Of a DNA stretch of 64,000 nt, positions 17,033-25,158 are shown one piece after another. The stretch comes from Oerskovia jenensis (GTDB lineage: Bacteria; Actinomycetota; Actinomycetes; Actinomycetales; Cellulomonadaceae). Below the pieces are notes generated by a model. The model searched no databases and was not told the origin of the DNA. It saw nothing but the letters and a program-made list of their open reading frames with translations. Position numbers and translations under genes: made by a program. The stretch lies in the NCBI RefSeq assembly GCF_016907235.1, contig NZ_JAFBBO010000001.1:1984001-2048000 (forward strand), given 5' to 3'. How positions within the stretch are numbered: the first letter of the stretch is position 1; each line of letters starts with the position of its first letter.

Positions 17033-18082
17033 ATGACTACCTCGCCGCGCCTCTCCGTCCTCGACCTCGTCCCCGTCCGCTCGGGACAGTCCTCCGCCCA
17101 GGCCATCGCCGCCTCCCTGGACCTCGTGCGCCTCGCCGACCGCCTCGGCTTCACGCGCTACTGGTTCGCCGAGCACCACAACATGCCCGCGGTCGCGGCG
17201 TCGGCACCGCCCGTCATGATCTCGGCGGCCGCCGCGGTGACCGAGCGGATCCGTGTCGGGTCGGGAGGCGTCATGCTGCCCAACCACGCGCCGCTCGTGG
17301 TCGCCGAGCAGTTCGCGGTCCTGGAGGCCATGGCCCCGGGGCGCATCGACCTGGGCATCGGGCGCGCGCCCGGCAGCGACCCGGTCGTCACCGCCCTGCT
17401 GCGCAGCAGCGGCCCGACGTCCGACGTCGACCGCTTCCCCCAGCACGTCCAGGACATCCGCTCGCTCATGAGTGCAGAGGGAGCCTCGGTCCGTCTCACG
17501 ACCGGTCAGGTCTACGACGTCCACGCGACCCCGGCCGCCGAGTCCGTGCCGACCGTCTGGCTGCTCGGGTCGAGCGACTACTCGGCGCGCCTGGCGGCCG
17601 AGCTCGGGATGCCGTACGTGTTCGCCAACCACTTCTCGGGCGCCGGCATCGACGAGATCCTCGCGCTCTACCGCGACGGCTACCGCCCGTCGCCCGAGCA
17701 CCCGGCGCCGGAGACGTTCCTGACGGTCAACGTGTCGGTCGCCCCGACGCTCGACGAGGCCCGCGCCCGGGCGTTGCCGCAGGCGCGCATGATGGCCCGC
17801 CTGCGCTCGGGCAAGCCGCTGGGCGCCCAGGAGACGGTCGAGGACGCGGCGTCCACGCCGCTCGACGGGCTCACGTCCCAGATGGCCGACGAGATGCTCG
17901 ACCGCTGGATCGTCGACGAGCCCCAGGCCGCGGCCCGTCGCGTGCGCGAGCTGGCCGCCCGGCACGGCGTCGACGAGGTCATGGTCGTGCCCGTCGCGGC
18001 GTCGCGGGCCGACGAGTCGCTCGACGCGACGCCCGGGCGCACGCAGACGCTCGAGCTGCTCGCAGCCGCGCTCGACGACTGA
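17033..18082 (+). CDS. Luciferase-like (LLM class) flavin-dependent monooxygenase
   Basis: A 349-residue TIM-barrel enzyme of the bacterial luciferase superfamily, using FMNH2 and O2 on an unknown substrate. Seen are FTRYWFAEHHNMP near the N-terminus (typical of MsnO8/YhbW-like members), RIRVGSGGVMLPNH, and GRIDLGIGRAPGSDP, with VWLLGSSDYSARLAAELG in the middle. The ATG at 17033 is chosen because the family begins near LSVLDLVPV; the frame is open upstream into the hairpin. The metallo-hydrolase follows after 4 bases, so the two are probably co-transcribed. Confidence 0.87.
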   Translation: MTTSPRLSVLDLVPVRSGQSSAQAIAASLDLVRLADRLGFTRYWFAEHHNMPAVAASAPPVMISAAAAVTERIRVGSGGVMLPNHAPLVVAEQFAVLEAMAPGRIDLGIGRAPGSDPVVTALLRSSGPTSDVDRFPQHVQDIRSLMSAEGASVRLTTGQVYDVHATPAAESVPTVWLLGSSDYSARLAAELGMPYVFANHFSGAGIDEILALYRDGYRPSPEHPAPETFLTVNVSVAPTLDEARARALPQARMMARLRSGKPLGAQETVEDAASTPLDGLTSQMADEMLDRWIVDEPQAAARRVRELAARHGVDEVMVVPVAASRADESLDATPGRTQTLELLAAALDD

Positions 18083-18086
18083 TCCC

Positions 18087-18938
18087 GTGACCCCACCGAG
18101 CCACGACCGCACCGGCCCGCCCGCCGGTGCGGCGCCGTCGGGCGTACCCGTGGGGGTCACGGACCTGGCCTCGGTGCTGCTCGCCCCCAACCCCGGTCCC
18201 ATGACGCTCGACGGGACCAGGTCCTACGTCCTGGCCGCCCCGGGGGCGCGCACGCGCGTGGTCGTCGACCCCGGGCCCGACGACGTCGCTCACCTCACCG
18301 CGCTGGCCGCCGGTCCGCGCGTCGAGCTCGTCCTGATCACGCACCGCCACGCGGACCACATCGCAGGGGCGGCACGCTTCGCCGAGCTCACGGGGGCACC
18401 GGTCCGCGCCGCCGACCCGGCCCACTGCCACCCGGCCGGCTCCCGCGAGGCAGCGCCGCTCCGCGGCGGTGAGACGATCCACGCGGCCGGCCTGCGGATC
18501 GAGGTGCTCGCGACGCCCGGGCACACGGGCGACTCGACGAGCTTCCACCTCCCCGACGACGGCCCGCACGGCAGCGTGCTCACCGGAGACACCGTCCTGG
18601 GCCGCGGCACCACTGTCCTCTCCGAGCCCGACGGATCGCTCCGCGACTACCTCACGACCCTCGACGTGCTCGAGTCGTTCGGTGCCGCGAGGGTCCTGCC
18701 CGCGCACGGCCCGCAGCTGGGCGACCTGTCGGCCGTGGTGCGCGCGTACCGCGAGCACCGGCTGGACCGCCTCGCGCAGGTGCGGGCGGTGCTCGGGGAC
18801 CAGGCCGTCGTCCCCGTGACGGAGGAGCTCGTCGACGACGTGACCGCTGCGGTCTACGGCGACGTCGCGCCCGGTGTGCTTCCCGCAGCCCGGCAGAGCG
18901 TCCGGGCCCAGCTCCGGTACCTCGCCGCGGGCGGGTAG
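18087..18938 (+). CDS. MBL-fold metallo-hydrolase
   Basis: A 283-residue metallo-beta-lactamase-fold protein. Metal ligands are visible in ITHRHADHIAG (HxHxDH), TPGHTGDS, TGDTVLG and LPAHGP, with a C-terminal helical winged-helix-like part as in LACTB2-like hydrolases or nucleases. All metal-binding motifs are intact, so it should be active with zinc; the substrate is unknown. The GTG start lies 4 bases after the monooxygenase stop with no strong ribosome site, suggesting translational coupling. Confidence 0.85.
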   Translation: MTPPSHDRTGPPAGAAPSGVPVGVTDLASVLLAPNPGPMTLDGTRSYVLAAPGARTRVVVDPGPDDVAHLTALAAGPRVELVLITHRHADHIAGAARFAELTGAPVRAADPAHCHPAGSREAAPLRGGETIHAAGLRIEVLATPGHTGDSTSFHLPDDGPHGSVLTGDTVLGRGTTVLSEPDGSLRDYLTTLDVLESFGAARVLPAHGPQLGDLSAVVRAYREHRLDRLAQVRAVLGDQAVVPVTEELVDDVTAAVYGDVAPGVLPAARQSVRAQLRYLAAGG

Positions 18939-19002
18939 CGGCCGTGTCCCGGACGGGACCGGCCGACGCGCCGGGCCGCGCGGCCGGTGGTTGACTGACC
19001 GC

Positions 19003-19674
19003 GTGACGCCCTCCCACCCGGACCTCCCCACCGGCCCCGTCCCCCGCGACCGGCTCGGCGCCGGCCCCGGGTGGCGCCTGGGAGCCGGGGCGCTGGTCGG
19101 GGTGGCCGTCGGGAGCTGGCTCGGCTCGCGGGGCTACCCGAGGTTCGCGTTCCTCGCGGGGTGGAGCGTCGCGGCCCTGCTGTTCATCGCGTGGACGTGG
19201 CTCGTCATCGCCCCCATGGACGCCCGGGTGACCGCGAGCCACGCCACGCGCGAGGAACCCTCACGTCGGGTCACGCACCTGTTCATCCTGGCGGCGTCGG
19301 TCGTGAGCCTTGTCGGGGTCGGGCTGCTGCTGCTGGCCTCGCCCGACGACAAGCGGGAGCAGGCGCTCGCGGCGGTCTTCGCCGTGGCGAGCATCGCGAT
19401 CTCGTGGGCCGCGGTCCACACCCTGTTCGGGCTGGCGTACGCGCGGCAGTACTACACGGGCACCGACGGCGGCATCGACTTCAACCAGGTCGAACCACCG
19501 CGCTACCTCGACTTCATGTACGTGGCGTTCACGGTCGGGATGAGCTTCGCGATCTCGGACACCAACGTGACGTCGGGCGAGATTCGCCGGACGACGCTGG
19601 CCCACGCCCTGCTGTCCTACCTGTTCGGGACGGTGATCATCGGCGCGGTCGTCAACCTGGTCGCGGGGCTCTGA
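19003..19674 (+). CDS. DUF1345 membrane protein
   Basis: A 223-residue integral membrane protein with about five or six hydrophobic helices. The DUF1345 features are visible: AWTDxRMDAR-like MDARVTASHA after the second helix, YARQYYTGTDGGIDFN, and PRYLDFMYVAFTVGMSFAISDTN, the conserved YLDFxYFSxxxGxxFQxSD-type stretch. Function of the family is unknown. I choose the GTG at 19003; the ribosome site is weak. It is a separate unit 64 bases after the metallo-hydrolase. Confidence 0.82.
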   Translation: MTPSHPDLPTGPVPRDRLGAGPGWRLGAGALVGVAVGSWLGSRGYPRFAFLAGWSVAALLFIAWTWLVIAPMDARVTASHATREEPSRRVTHLFILAASVVSLVGVGLLLLASPDDKREQALAAVFAVASIAISWAAVHTLFGLAYARQYYTGTDGGIDFNQVEPPRYLDFMYVAFTVGMSFAISDTNVTSGEIRRTTLAHALLSYLFGTVIIGAVVNLVAGL

Positions 19675-19698
19675 GCGCCACGCCTCACGCGTACCGGG

Positions 19699-19980
19699 TC
19701 ACCGGCTCCGGCGGGTCACGAGGCTCGACACGAGCGCTGCGACCGCCGCGACCGCCAGGACGAGGACGAGCGCGAGCACGACCCGCAGCGGGGTGTACGC
19801 GATGCGCTCGGTCATCTCGCCCGTCGGGCCGAACCAGCCCCAGTCCGCGACGACGGCCTCGACGCGCGAGCCGATGGCCCCCACCCGACCCGGCGCCGCG
19901 CCGAGCATCCCGGTCATCCAGGCGACGCAGTCGATCAGGTGGGCGCCGAACACGGAGGAACCGGACAAGAGGGTGAGCAC
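19699..19980 (-). CDS. Small membrane protein, hypothetical
   Basis: Possible 93-residue protein beginning MLTLLSGSSVFGAHLIDCVA with a strong hydrophobic helix near the C-terminus (VVLALVLVLAVAAVAALVSS) and a basic end TRRSR. No family is recognised, no strong ribosome site is visible, and other frames are also open here. Residue composition (one clear membrane helix followed by positive charges) favours this frame over the alternative overlapping one. It lies downstream of purQ on the same strand, beyond a hairpin. Confidence 0.4.
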   Translation of the reverse strand: MLTLLSGSSVFGAHLIDCVAWMTGMLGAAPGRVGAIGSRVEAVVADWGWFGPTGEMTERIAYTPLRVVLALVLVLAVAAVAALVSSLVTRRSR

Positions 19981-20034
19981 CGGACCAGGGTAACCGGTCG
20001 GGCCTCCGGGCGGCGGGTGATGTCCGGGCCCGGT

Positions 20035-20096
20035 ACGTCACTGCCCGACGGCGGCGCTCACCTCGGGAGGTGAGCGCCGCCGTCGGGCAGTGACGT
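20035..20096. terminator. 30-bp perfect hairpin after purQ
   Basis: Arms 20035-20064 and 20067-20096 are perfectly complementary, with only gg between them (a larger loop must open in RNA). It lies 39 bases beyond the purQ stop. No U-tract. Likely the terminator of purS-purQ. Confidence 0.75.
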
Positions 20097-20135
20097 GCTT
20101 CGGGCAGTGCGGGCGTCGCGCGGGGCGACGGGCGC

Positions 20136-20864
20136 TCAGCCCTGGACGAGCGTGCTGAGCACCGAGGTGAAGAAGCCCAGCCCGTCCGTGCCCGCGCGCG
20201 GGCCGGACTCGTTCGCGGGGCCGAAGCCGGCCTCGACCGCGTGCTCGGGGTGCGGCATGAGGCCCACGACGTTGCCCGCCGCGTTCGAGATGCCCGCGAT
20301 GTTGCGGCGCGAACCGTTGGGGTTCCAGCCCTCGTAGCGGAAGACGACGCGACCCTCGGCCTCGAGCTCGTCGAGCGTGCGCTCGTCGGCGACGAACTGG
20401 CCGTCCTGGTTCTTGAGCGGCACCGTGATGCGCTGGCCCGCGGTGTAGTCGCGCGTCCAGGCGGTGTCGGCGTTCTCGACGACCATGGTCTGCTCGCGGC
20501 AGATAAACGCGAGGTGGTCGTTCTTGATCATCGAGCCGGGCAGCAGGTGCGCCTCGGTGAGGATCTGGAAGCCGTTGCAGATGCCCAGGACGGGCAGGCC
20601 GCCCTTGGCCGCGTCGACGAGCGAGTCCATGACGGGCGCGAAGCGGCTGATCGCCCCGGCGCGCAGGTAGTCGCCGTACGAGAACCCGCCCGGGAGCACG
20701 ACCGCGTCGACCCCGTGCAGGTCCGCGTCCGCGTGCCACAGGGACACGGGCTCGCCGCCGGCCAGGCGCACCGCGCGCGCCGCGTCGCGGTCGTCGAGCG
20801 TGCCGGGGAACGTGATGACACCGATCCGGGCCGTGGCCAGGCCGGTCGCTGCGGGGGCGCTCAT
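20136..20864 (-). CDS. purQ: Phosphoribosylformylglycinamidine synthase, glutaminase subunit
   Basis: A 242-residue class I glutamine amidotransferase that feeds ammonia to PurL in the fourth step of purine synthesis. The catalytic cysteine is in [10 protein letters not shown] and the His/Glu pair in PHPEHAVE; the opening [12 protein letters not shown] and the glycine loop [14 protein letters not shown] are diagnostic. The ATG at 20864 shares one base with the purS stop (TGATG), so purS and purQ are translationally coupled. purL is not in the window; it is not on the downstream side as far as base 1. Confidence 0.95.
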   Translation of the reverse strand: MSAPAATGLATARIGVITFPGTLDDRDAARAVRLAGGEPVSLWHADADLHGVDAVVLPGGFSYGDYLRAGAISRFAPVMDSLVDAAKGGLPVLGICNGFQILTEAHLLPGSMIKNDHLAFICREQTMVVENADTAWTRDYTAGQRITVPLKNQDGQFVADERTLDELEAEGRVVFRYEGWNPNGSRRNIAGISNAAGNVVGLMPHPEHAVEAGFGPANESGPRAGTDGLGFFTSVLSTLVQG

Positions 20865-21136
20865 CAGGCGCTCTCCCCGCCCAGCTCGGCCGTGAGCTCG
20901 GCGACGAGGACGACGTCCTCGATGACCGGGTTCGACAGGACCTTCTCGCCGGCCTCGCGGGCAGCGGCGAGGACCTCGGGCGTGACGTCGCCCTCGACCT
21001 CGAGCTCGAACCGCTTGCCCTGGCGCACGCCCGTGAACTGGGTGAAGCCCAGGCGCGGGAGCGCCCCGACGACGGCCTTGCCCTGCGGGTCCAGGATCTC
21101 GGGCTTGGGCATGACCTCGACGACTACGCGTCCCAC
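20864..21136 (-). CDS. purS: Phosphoribosylformylglycinamidine synthase subunit PurS
   Basis: A 90-residue subunit that links PurQ and small PurL into the active complex. It begins [20 protein letters not shown], the family hallmark, and continues [17 protein letters not shown]. The GTG at 21136 is supported by GGAG seven bases upstream and by alignment to the family start. First gene of the purS-purQ unit. Confidence 0.93.
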   Translation of the reverse strand: MGRVVVEVMPKPEILDPQGKAVVGALPRLGFTQFTGVRQGKRFELEVEGDVTPEVLAAAREAGEKVLSNPVIEDVVLVAELTAELGGESA

Positions 21137-21336
21137 AGGAGCTCCTCGGGAAGTTGGTCCGGCCGGCTCGGCTCGGACAGGTCCGCACGAGGCTCGGGGC
21201 GCGCCGCGAGGGCGGCGACGAGGTCGCACGGATCTCGGTGGGTGGGGATTCCGGGGCCAGTTTACCCGGGCCCCGCACGGGCCCGGGCCGCGTCTCAGGC
21301 GTCGGTCGGTGCGGCGCTTCCTGAGCGCCTGGGTGC

Positions 21337-21391
21337 CGAGAACGAGGTTGCGGTCGTTCTGACGTGCAGAACGACCGCAACCTCGTTCTCG
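21337..21391. terminator. 25-bp perfect hairpin
   Basis: Arms 21337-21361 and 21367-21391, perfectly complementary around a 5-base loop acgtg. It sits in the 292-base gap between the stop of the membrane protein at 21429 and the purS start, so it most likely ends the PadR transcript. The remaining gap holds no gene that I can support. No U-tract. Confidence 0.7.
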
Positions 21392-21428
21392 ACCGCGGGG
21401 ATCTTCCTGGCCGACGGCGGAGCTCACC

Positions 21429-22052
21429 TCAGGAGGTGGGCTCGGCGGCCCGGGGGTCGGGTGAGCCGGGCGTGAGCCGCATCGGCTCGGGCACGTTGCC
21501 GTAGACCACGTGGCGGTACCAGGCGGTCCGAGTCCGGCGCTCGCGGAACAGCGTCCCCGACGTGACCACGACGGCGGTGACGAAGGCCCAGAAGTACCAC
21601 GTCGTGAGGAACGTGGGCCAGAGGTCAGCAAGAGGCCGTCCCGTGACCCACGCGTACCCCGTGAGCACCGCGAGCAAAGGGCTGTAGATCAGGAGCAGCG
21701 TCCACGCGGCGTCCCGCACCGAGTAGAGCGCTCCCCGGATGTCGTCCGCGACCCACCACCAGTACTCCGCGGGCAGCCTGAGGCCGAACCGGTACAGCAC
21801 CCACCGCCACAGCGGCGGGCGCTCACGCCACCGCAGTCCCCACCCCGCGCGCAGCAGGCCACGGACCTCGTCGGCGCTCAGCCGGTCGGGCACGGGCGCA
21901 CCGGTCGCCTCGGCCACTGCGAGCGCGACGTCCTGCTGGACCGCGAGGAGCTCGTCGCCGTGGACCTCGCGCCAGCGGCGGGGGTAGGCGCGCGCCCAGA
22001 AGCGCGCCGACCGTTCGAAGCGTTCGTCGGTCGTCAGGTCGCGGCGGCGCAT
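21429..22052 (-). CDS. PadR-linked membrane protein of unknown function
   Basis: A 207-residue protein with a basic N-terminus (ARFWARAYPRRWREVHGDEL, the pattern of many actinobacterial membrane proteins that follow PadR genes) and two hydrophobic stretches near residues 118-140 and 148-168. I recognise no enzyme motif. Its ATG overlaps the PadR stop by one base (TGATG), so the two genes are coupled and the regulator probably controls this protein's level. Similar pairs often act as membrane stress or efflux accessory units, but that is inference. Confidence 0.75.
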   Translation of the reverse strand: MRRRDLTTDERFERSARFWARAYPRRWREVHGDELLAVQQDVALAVAEATGAPVPDRLSADEVRGLLRAGWGLRWRERPPLWRWVLYRFGLRLPAEYWWWVADDIRGALYSVRDAAWTLLLIYSPLLAVLTGYAWVTGRPLADLWPTFLTTWYFWAFVTAVVVTSGTLFRERRTRTAWYRHVVYGNVPEPMRLTPGSPDPRAAEPTS

Positions 22053-22450
22053 CAGGCCAGCCCTCCGGCGAGCCTGCCCGACGTCGGGCGCGGCGCCGTG
22101 CCGCGCTGCTCGAGTGCCTTCTGCGCCCGAGCGGCGAGCGCGCGGAGCCTGTCGGTCTCCTGCTCGGCGGCGTGGCGGCCGTCGTCGGTGATCCGGTAGT
22201 AGCGCCGGAGGCGACCGTCGACGACCTCCTCACCTGCGGGCTCGACGAGGCCTGCACCCGAGAGCCGGTCGAGGTTGCCGTACAGCGTGCCGGCGCCGAG
22301 GGCCGTGGCGCCGTCGGAGAGCCCGGCGACGGCCTGGATGACGGCGTAGCCGTGCAGCGGCTCGGGGGTGAGGGACAGCAGGATCAGGTAGGCCTGCTCG
22401 GTCATACGGAAGGACTTCCCGCCGGCCGGGCCGCTCGTCGCTGTAGGCAT
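22052..22450 (-). CDS. PadR-family transcriptional regulator
   Basis: A 132-residue winged-helix repressor. FRMTEQAYLILLSL and PLHGYAVIQAV form the first helices, LGAGTLYGNLDRLSGAGLV the recognition helix and wing (compare TLYxxLxRLEExGLI), and YYRITDDGRHAAEQE the wing end; the C-terminal helix is the dimerisation part. The ATG at 22450 is preferred to the long upstream extension because a perfect palindrome lies directly before it. PadR proteins usually repress themselves and the adjacent membrane gene. Confidence 0.88.
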   Translation of the reverse strand: MPTATSGPAGGKSFRMTEQAYLILLSLTPEPLHGYAVIQAVAGLSDGATALGAGTLYGNLDRLSGAGLVEPAGEEVVDGRLRRYYRITDDGRHAAEQETDRLRALAARAQKALEQRGTAPRPTSGRLAGGLA

Positions 22451-22453
22451 GGT

Positions 22454-22465
22454 CGATATATATCG
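22454..22465. promoter_or_regulatory. Palindromic PadR operator candidate
   Basis: cgatatatatcg is a perfect 12-base palindrome, the only such AT-rich run in this GC-rich neighbourhood. It ends four bases before the padR start codon, where a bound repressor would block transcription or initiation. Autoregulation is inferred from position. Confidence 0.55.
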
Positions 22466-22538
22466 TGCAACGACCCATCGGGCAACCGAGACGCACCGGA
22501 GCCCTCGAAGCAGGCCGTGTCGGAGGCCTCGCCTACGA

Positions 22539-22554
22539 TCGAACACATGTTCGA
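22539..22554. promoter_or_regulatory. SOS (LexA) box
   Basis: TCGAACACATGTTCGA is an exact match to the actinobacterial/Bacillus-type LexA site TCGAAC-N4-GTTCGA. A TACGAT -10-like hexamer overlaps its left edge (22534-22539). The box lies over the first codon of the short HNH frame that follows, as expected if the original gene began further downstream of this promoter. LexA control is known for 13E12/DUF222-HNH genes in mycobacteria. Confidence 0.75.
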
Positions 22555-22906
22555 TCCGTCGCTCGCAGCCCGCCCCGGGCCAGGGGTCCTGGTGATCGCC
22601 GCCGTGCTCTCGCGGGACCGCACGTGCACGTTCCCGGGGTGCTCGGTGCCCGCCTTCCGGTGCGACCTCGACCACGTGGCCCGCCCTGCGCCGCGAGAGC
22701 CGGACGCCCCCGAGCCCGACGTCCGGCCCGAGGACCTCATCTCCCTGTGCCGGCACCACCACGTGGTCCGGGCACGCTCCGGCTGGCGACCGGAGCTCGC
22801 GGTGGACGGCACGGTCCGCTGGACGTCACCGACCGGCCACCGCTACGTCCGCGAGCGCCTCGGCTCCCCAGCGAGCTCCGCGCTCAGAACAGGGACTCGC
22901 CCGTGA
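22547..22906 (+). pseudogene. Internally deleted DUF222/HNH endonuclease gene (13E12 type)
   Basis: The 119-residue frame holds only the C-terminal HNH part: RDRTCTFPGCSVPAFRCDLDHV, then ISLCRHHHVVRARSGWRPEL and WTSPTGHRYVRER. Full-length family members have several hundred residues of DUF222 domain before this. Here the HNH region follows within about 20 codons of a promoter carrying a LexA box. The simplest reading is one internal deletion that removed the DUF222 domain and kept both the promoter and the 3' end. The 3' end overlaps the convergent purC gene by 23 bases. Whether the remnant is translated is unknown; the ATG at 22547 lies within the LexA box. Confidence 0.7.
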
Positions 22907-23843
22907 TCCGCTCGTAGGCCTCGAGGTAGCGGTCGCGCGTGCGCTCGACGACGTCCACGGGCAGCGAGGGCGGCGGCACGTCGGACGCACGGTCCCAGCC
23001 CGAGGTGTCGGAGGCGAGCCAGTCCCGGACGTACTGCTTGTCGAAGCTCGGCTGCGAGCGCCCGGGCTGCCACTGGTCGGCGGGCCAGAAGCGCGAGGAG
23101 TCGGGGGTCAGCACCTCGTCGCCCAGGACGGTCTCGCCCGTGACGGGGTCGATCCCGAACTCGAGCTTGGTGTCGGCGAGGATCACGCCGCGCTCGCGCG
23201 CGATCTCCTCGGCGCGCGAGTAGACCGCGAGCGTCAGGTCGCGCAGGCGGGTCGCGGCGTCGAGCCCGATGGTCCCCGCGACGACCTCGAACGACACGTT
23301 CTCGTCGTGCTCCCCCACCTCGGCCTTGGCGGCGGGCGTGAAGATCGCCTCGGGCAGGCGCGACCCGTCGACGAGCCCCTCGGGCAGCGGAACCCCGCAC
23401 ACCGTACGGTCCACGCGGTACTCGACGAGACCCGAGCCCGTGAGGTACCCGCGGGCCACGCACTCGACCGGGAACATCTCGAGGCGGCGGCAGATCATGG
23501 CACGGCCCGCGACGACGTCGGGCACCAGGCCGTCGCCCGGCATCGCGCTGGCCTCGGTGCTGACGACGTGGTTCGGGACCAGGTCCGCGAGCTTGTCGAA
23601 CCACCACAGGCTGAGCTGGGTCAGGACGACCCCCTTGTCCGGGATGCCCGGGGACAGCACGTGGTCGAACGCGCTGACCCGGTCGCTCGCGACCACGAGG
23701 ACCACGTCGCCGAGCGGGTGCGCGCCACCGAGCTGCGCGAGGTCCGGCTCGTAGAGGTCGCGCACCTTGCCCGAGTAGACGTGCCGCCACCCCGGGAGAT
23801 CGAGGCGGGCCGTGTCGAGGCCGCCCCCGGGCACCGCGCTCAC
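22884..23843 (-). CDS. purC: Phosphoribosylaminoimidazole-succinocarboxamide synthase
   Basis: SAICAR synthetase of 319 residues, joining CAIR and aspartate with ATP. Seen are YSGKVRDLYE (ATP-binding opening), ASDRVSAFDHVL, VECVARGYLTGSG, and LADTKLEFGIDPVTG with DEVLTPDSSRFWPADQW, all diagnostic. It is the longer actinobacterial/eukaryal-type PurC. The GTG at 23843 overlaps the purD stop (GTGA), so purD-purC are co-translated. The convergent HNH relic overlaps its last codons. Confidence 0.95.
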   Translation of the reverse strand: MSAVPGGGLDTARLDLPGWRHVYSGKVRDLYEPDLAQLGGAHPLGDVVLVVASDRVSAFDHVLSPGIPDKGVVLTQLSLWWFDKLADLVPNHVVSTEASAMPGDGLVPDVVAGRAMICRRLEMFPVECVARGYLTGSGLVEYRVDRTVCGVPLPEGLVDGSRLPEAIFTPAAKAEVGEHDENVSFEVVAGTIGLDAATRLRDLTLAVYSRAEEIARERGVILADTKLEFGIDPVTGETVLGDEVLTPDSSRFWPADQWQPGRSQPSFDKQYVRDWLASDTSGWDRASDVPPPSLPVDVVERTRDRYLEAYERITGESLF

Positions 23844-25147
23844 AGCGCCGCCGCCCGACCGGTCGCGGCCTTCTCGGCGATGTCGGTGCGGTGGTGCGAA
23901 CCCGGCAGGACGACCTGGTCGACGCCCGCGTACACCCGGCGACGCGCCTCCGCGAGATCCTCGCCGCGGGCGACGACCGACAGCACGCGACCGCCCGCGC
24001 TGCGGAGCGCGCCCTCGTCGTCGGCCGTCGTGCCCGCGTGGAGCACGTGGACACCCTCGACCGCCTCCGCGGCGTCGATGCCCGTGATCGGGTCGCCGCT
24101 GCGGACGCTCGACGGGTACCCGTGGGCCGCGACGACCACGGTGACCGCGGCGTCGTCGGACCAGCGCAGACGCGGGAAGTCCGCGAGCTCACCACGTGCC
24201 GCTGCGCGCAGCACCGCGGAGAGCGGGGTCGTGAGGCGGGCCAGGACGACCTGCGTCTCCGGGTCGCCGAAGCGCGCGTTGAACTCGACCACGCGGGTGC
24301 CGCGGCTCGTGAGCGCGAGACCCACGTACAGGACGCCGGCGAACGGCGTGCCGCGACGCGCCATCTCGTCGATCGTGGGCTGCGCGACCCGGGTCACGAC
24401 CTCCTGGGTCAGCCCGTCGGGGGCCCACGGCAGCGGGCTGTAGGCGCCCATGCCTCCCGTGTTGGGGCCGGCGTCGGCGTCGAACGCGCGCTTGAAGTCC
24501 TGCGCGGGGGCCAACGGGACGACGCTCGTGCCGTCGGACAGGCAGAAGAGCGAGACCTCGGGGCCGTCGAGGTACTCCTCGATCACGACGACCGGGTCGC
24601 CCGCACCCGGGCGGGGCGTCGCGAAGCAGGCCTGCGCGTGCTCGAGCGCCTCCTGGCGGTCGTCGGTCACGACGACGCCCTTGCCCGCCGCCAGCCCGTC
24701 GTCCTTGACGACGTAGGGGGCGCCGAACGCGTCGAGCGCGTCGGCGACCTGGTCGATGTCGGTGCAGACGTGCGCGAGCGCGGTGGGGACCGAGGCGGCC
24801 GCCATGACGTCCTTGGCGAACGCCTTGGACCCTTCGAGCGCGGCAGCCTGGGCACTCGGCCCGAAGCAGTCGATGCCGACCGCGCGCACGGCGTCCGCGG
24901 TGCCCGCGACGAGCGGCGCCTCGGGGCCGACGACGACCAGGTCCGCTCCCAGACGGACCGCGAGCGCCGCGACGGCCTCACCGTCGAGCACGTCGACCGC
25001 GTGCAGGGTCGCGAGCTCACCGATGCCCGGGTTGCCGGGGGCGGCGTGCAGCTCGTGCGCCTCCGCACCGGTGACCACGGCCTCGTGGGCGAACGAGTGG
25101 ACGATGGCGTGCTCGCGGGCACCCGAACCGATGACGAGGATCTTCAC
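23840..25147 (-). CDS. purD: Phosphoribosylamine-glycine ligase (GAR synthetase)
   Basis: A 435-residue ATP-grasp ligase for the second purine step. It opens KILVIGSGAREHAIVHSF, has the ATP-grasp loop VVKDDGLAAGKGVVV, and the family signature RFGDPETQVVLARL. The GTG at 25147 is at the correct family start. Twelve bases separate it from the upstream signal peptidase operon, so some read-through from that unit is possible, though the functions are unrelated. Confidence 0.95.
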   Translation of the reverse strand: MKILVIGSGAREHAIVHSFAHEAVVTGAEAHELHAAPGNPGIGELATLHAVDVLDGEAVAALAVRLGADLVVVGPEAPLVAGTADAVRAVGIDCFGPSAQAAALEGSKAFAKDVMAAASVPTALAHVCTDIDQVADALDAFGAPYVVKDDGLAAGKGVVVTDDRQEALEHAQACFATPRPGAGDPVVVIEEYLDGPEVSLFCLSDGTSVVPLAPAQDFKRAFDADAGPNTGGMGAYSPLPWAPDGLTQEVVTRVAQPTIDEMARRGTPFAGVLYVGLALTSRGTRVVEFNARFGDPETQVVLARLTTPLSAVLRAAARGELADFPRLRWSDDAAVTVVVAAHGYPSSVRSGDPITGIDAAEAVEGVHVLHAGTTADDEGALRSAGGRVLSVVARGEDLAEARRRVYAGVDQVVLPGSHHRTDIAEKAATGRAAAL

Positions 25148-25158
25148 GGGACGGCAGT

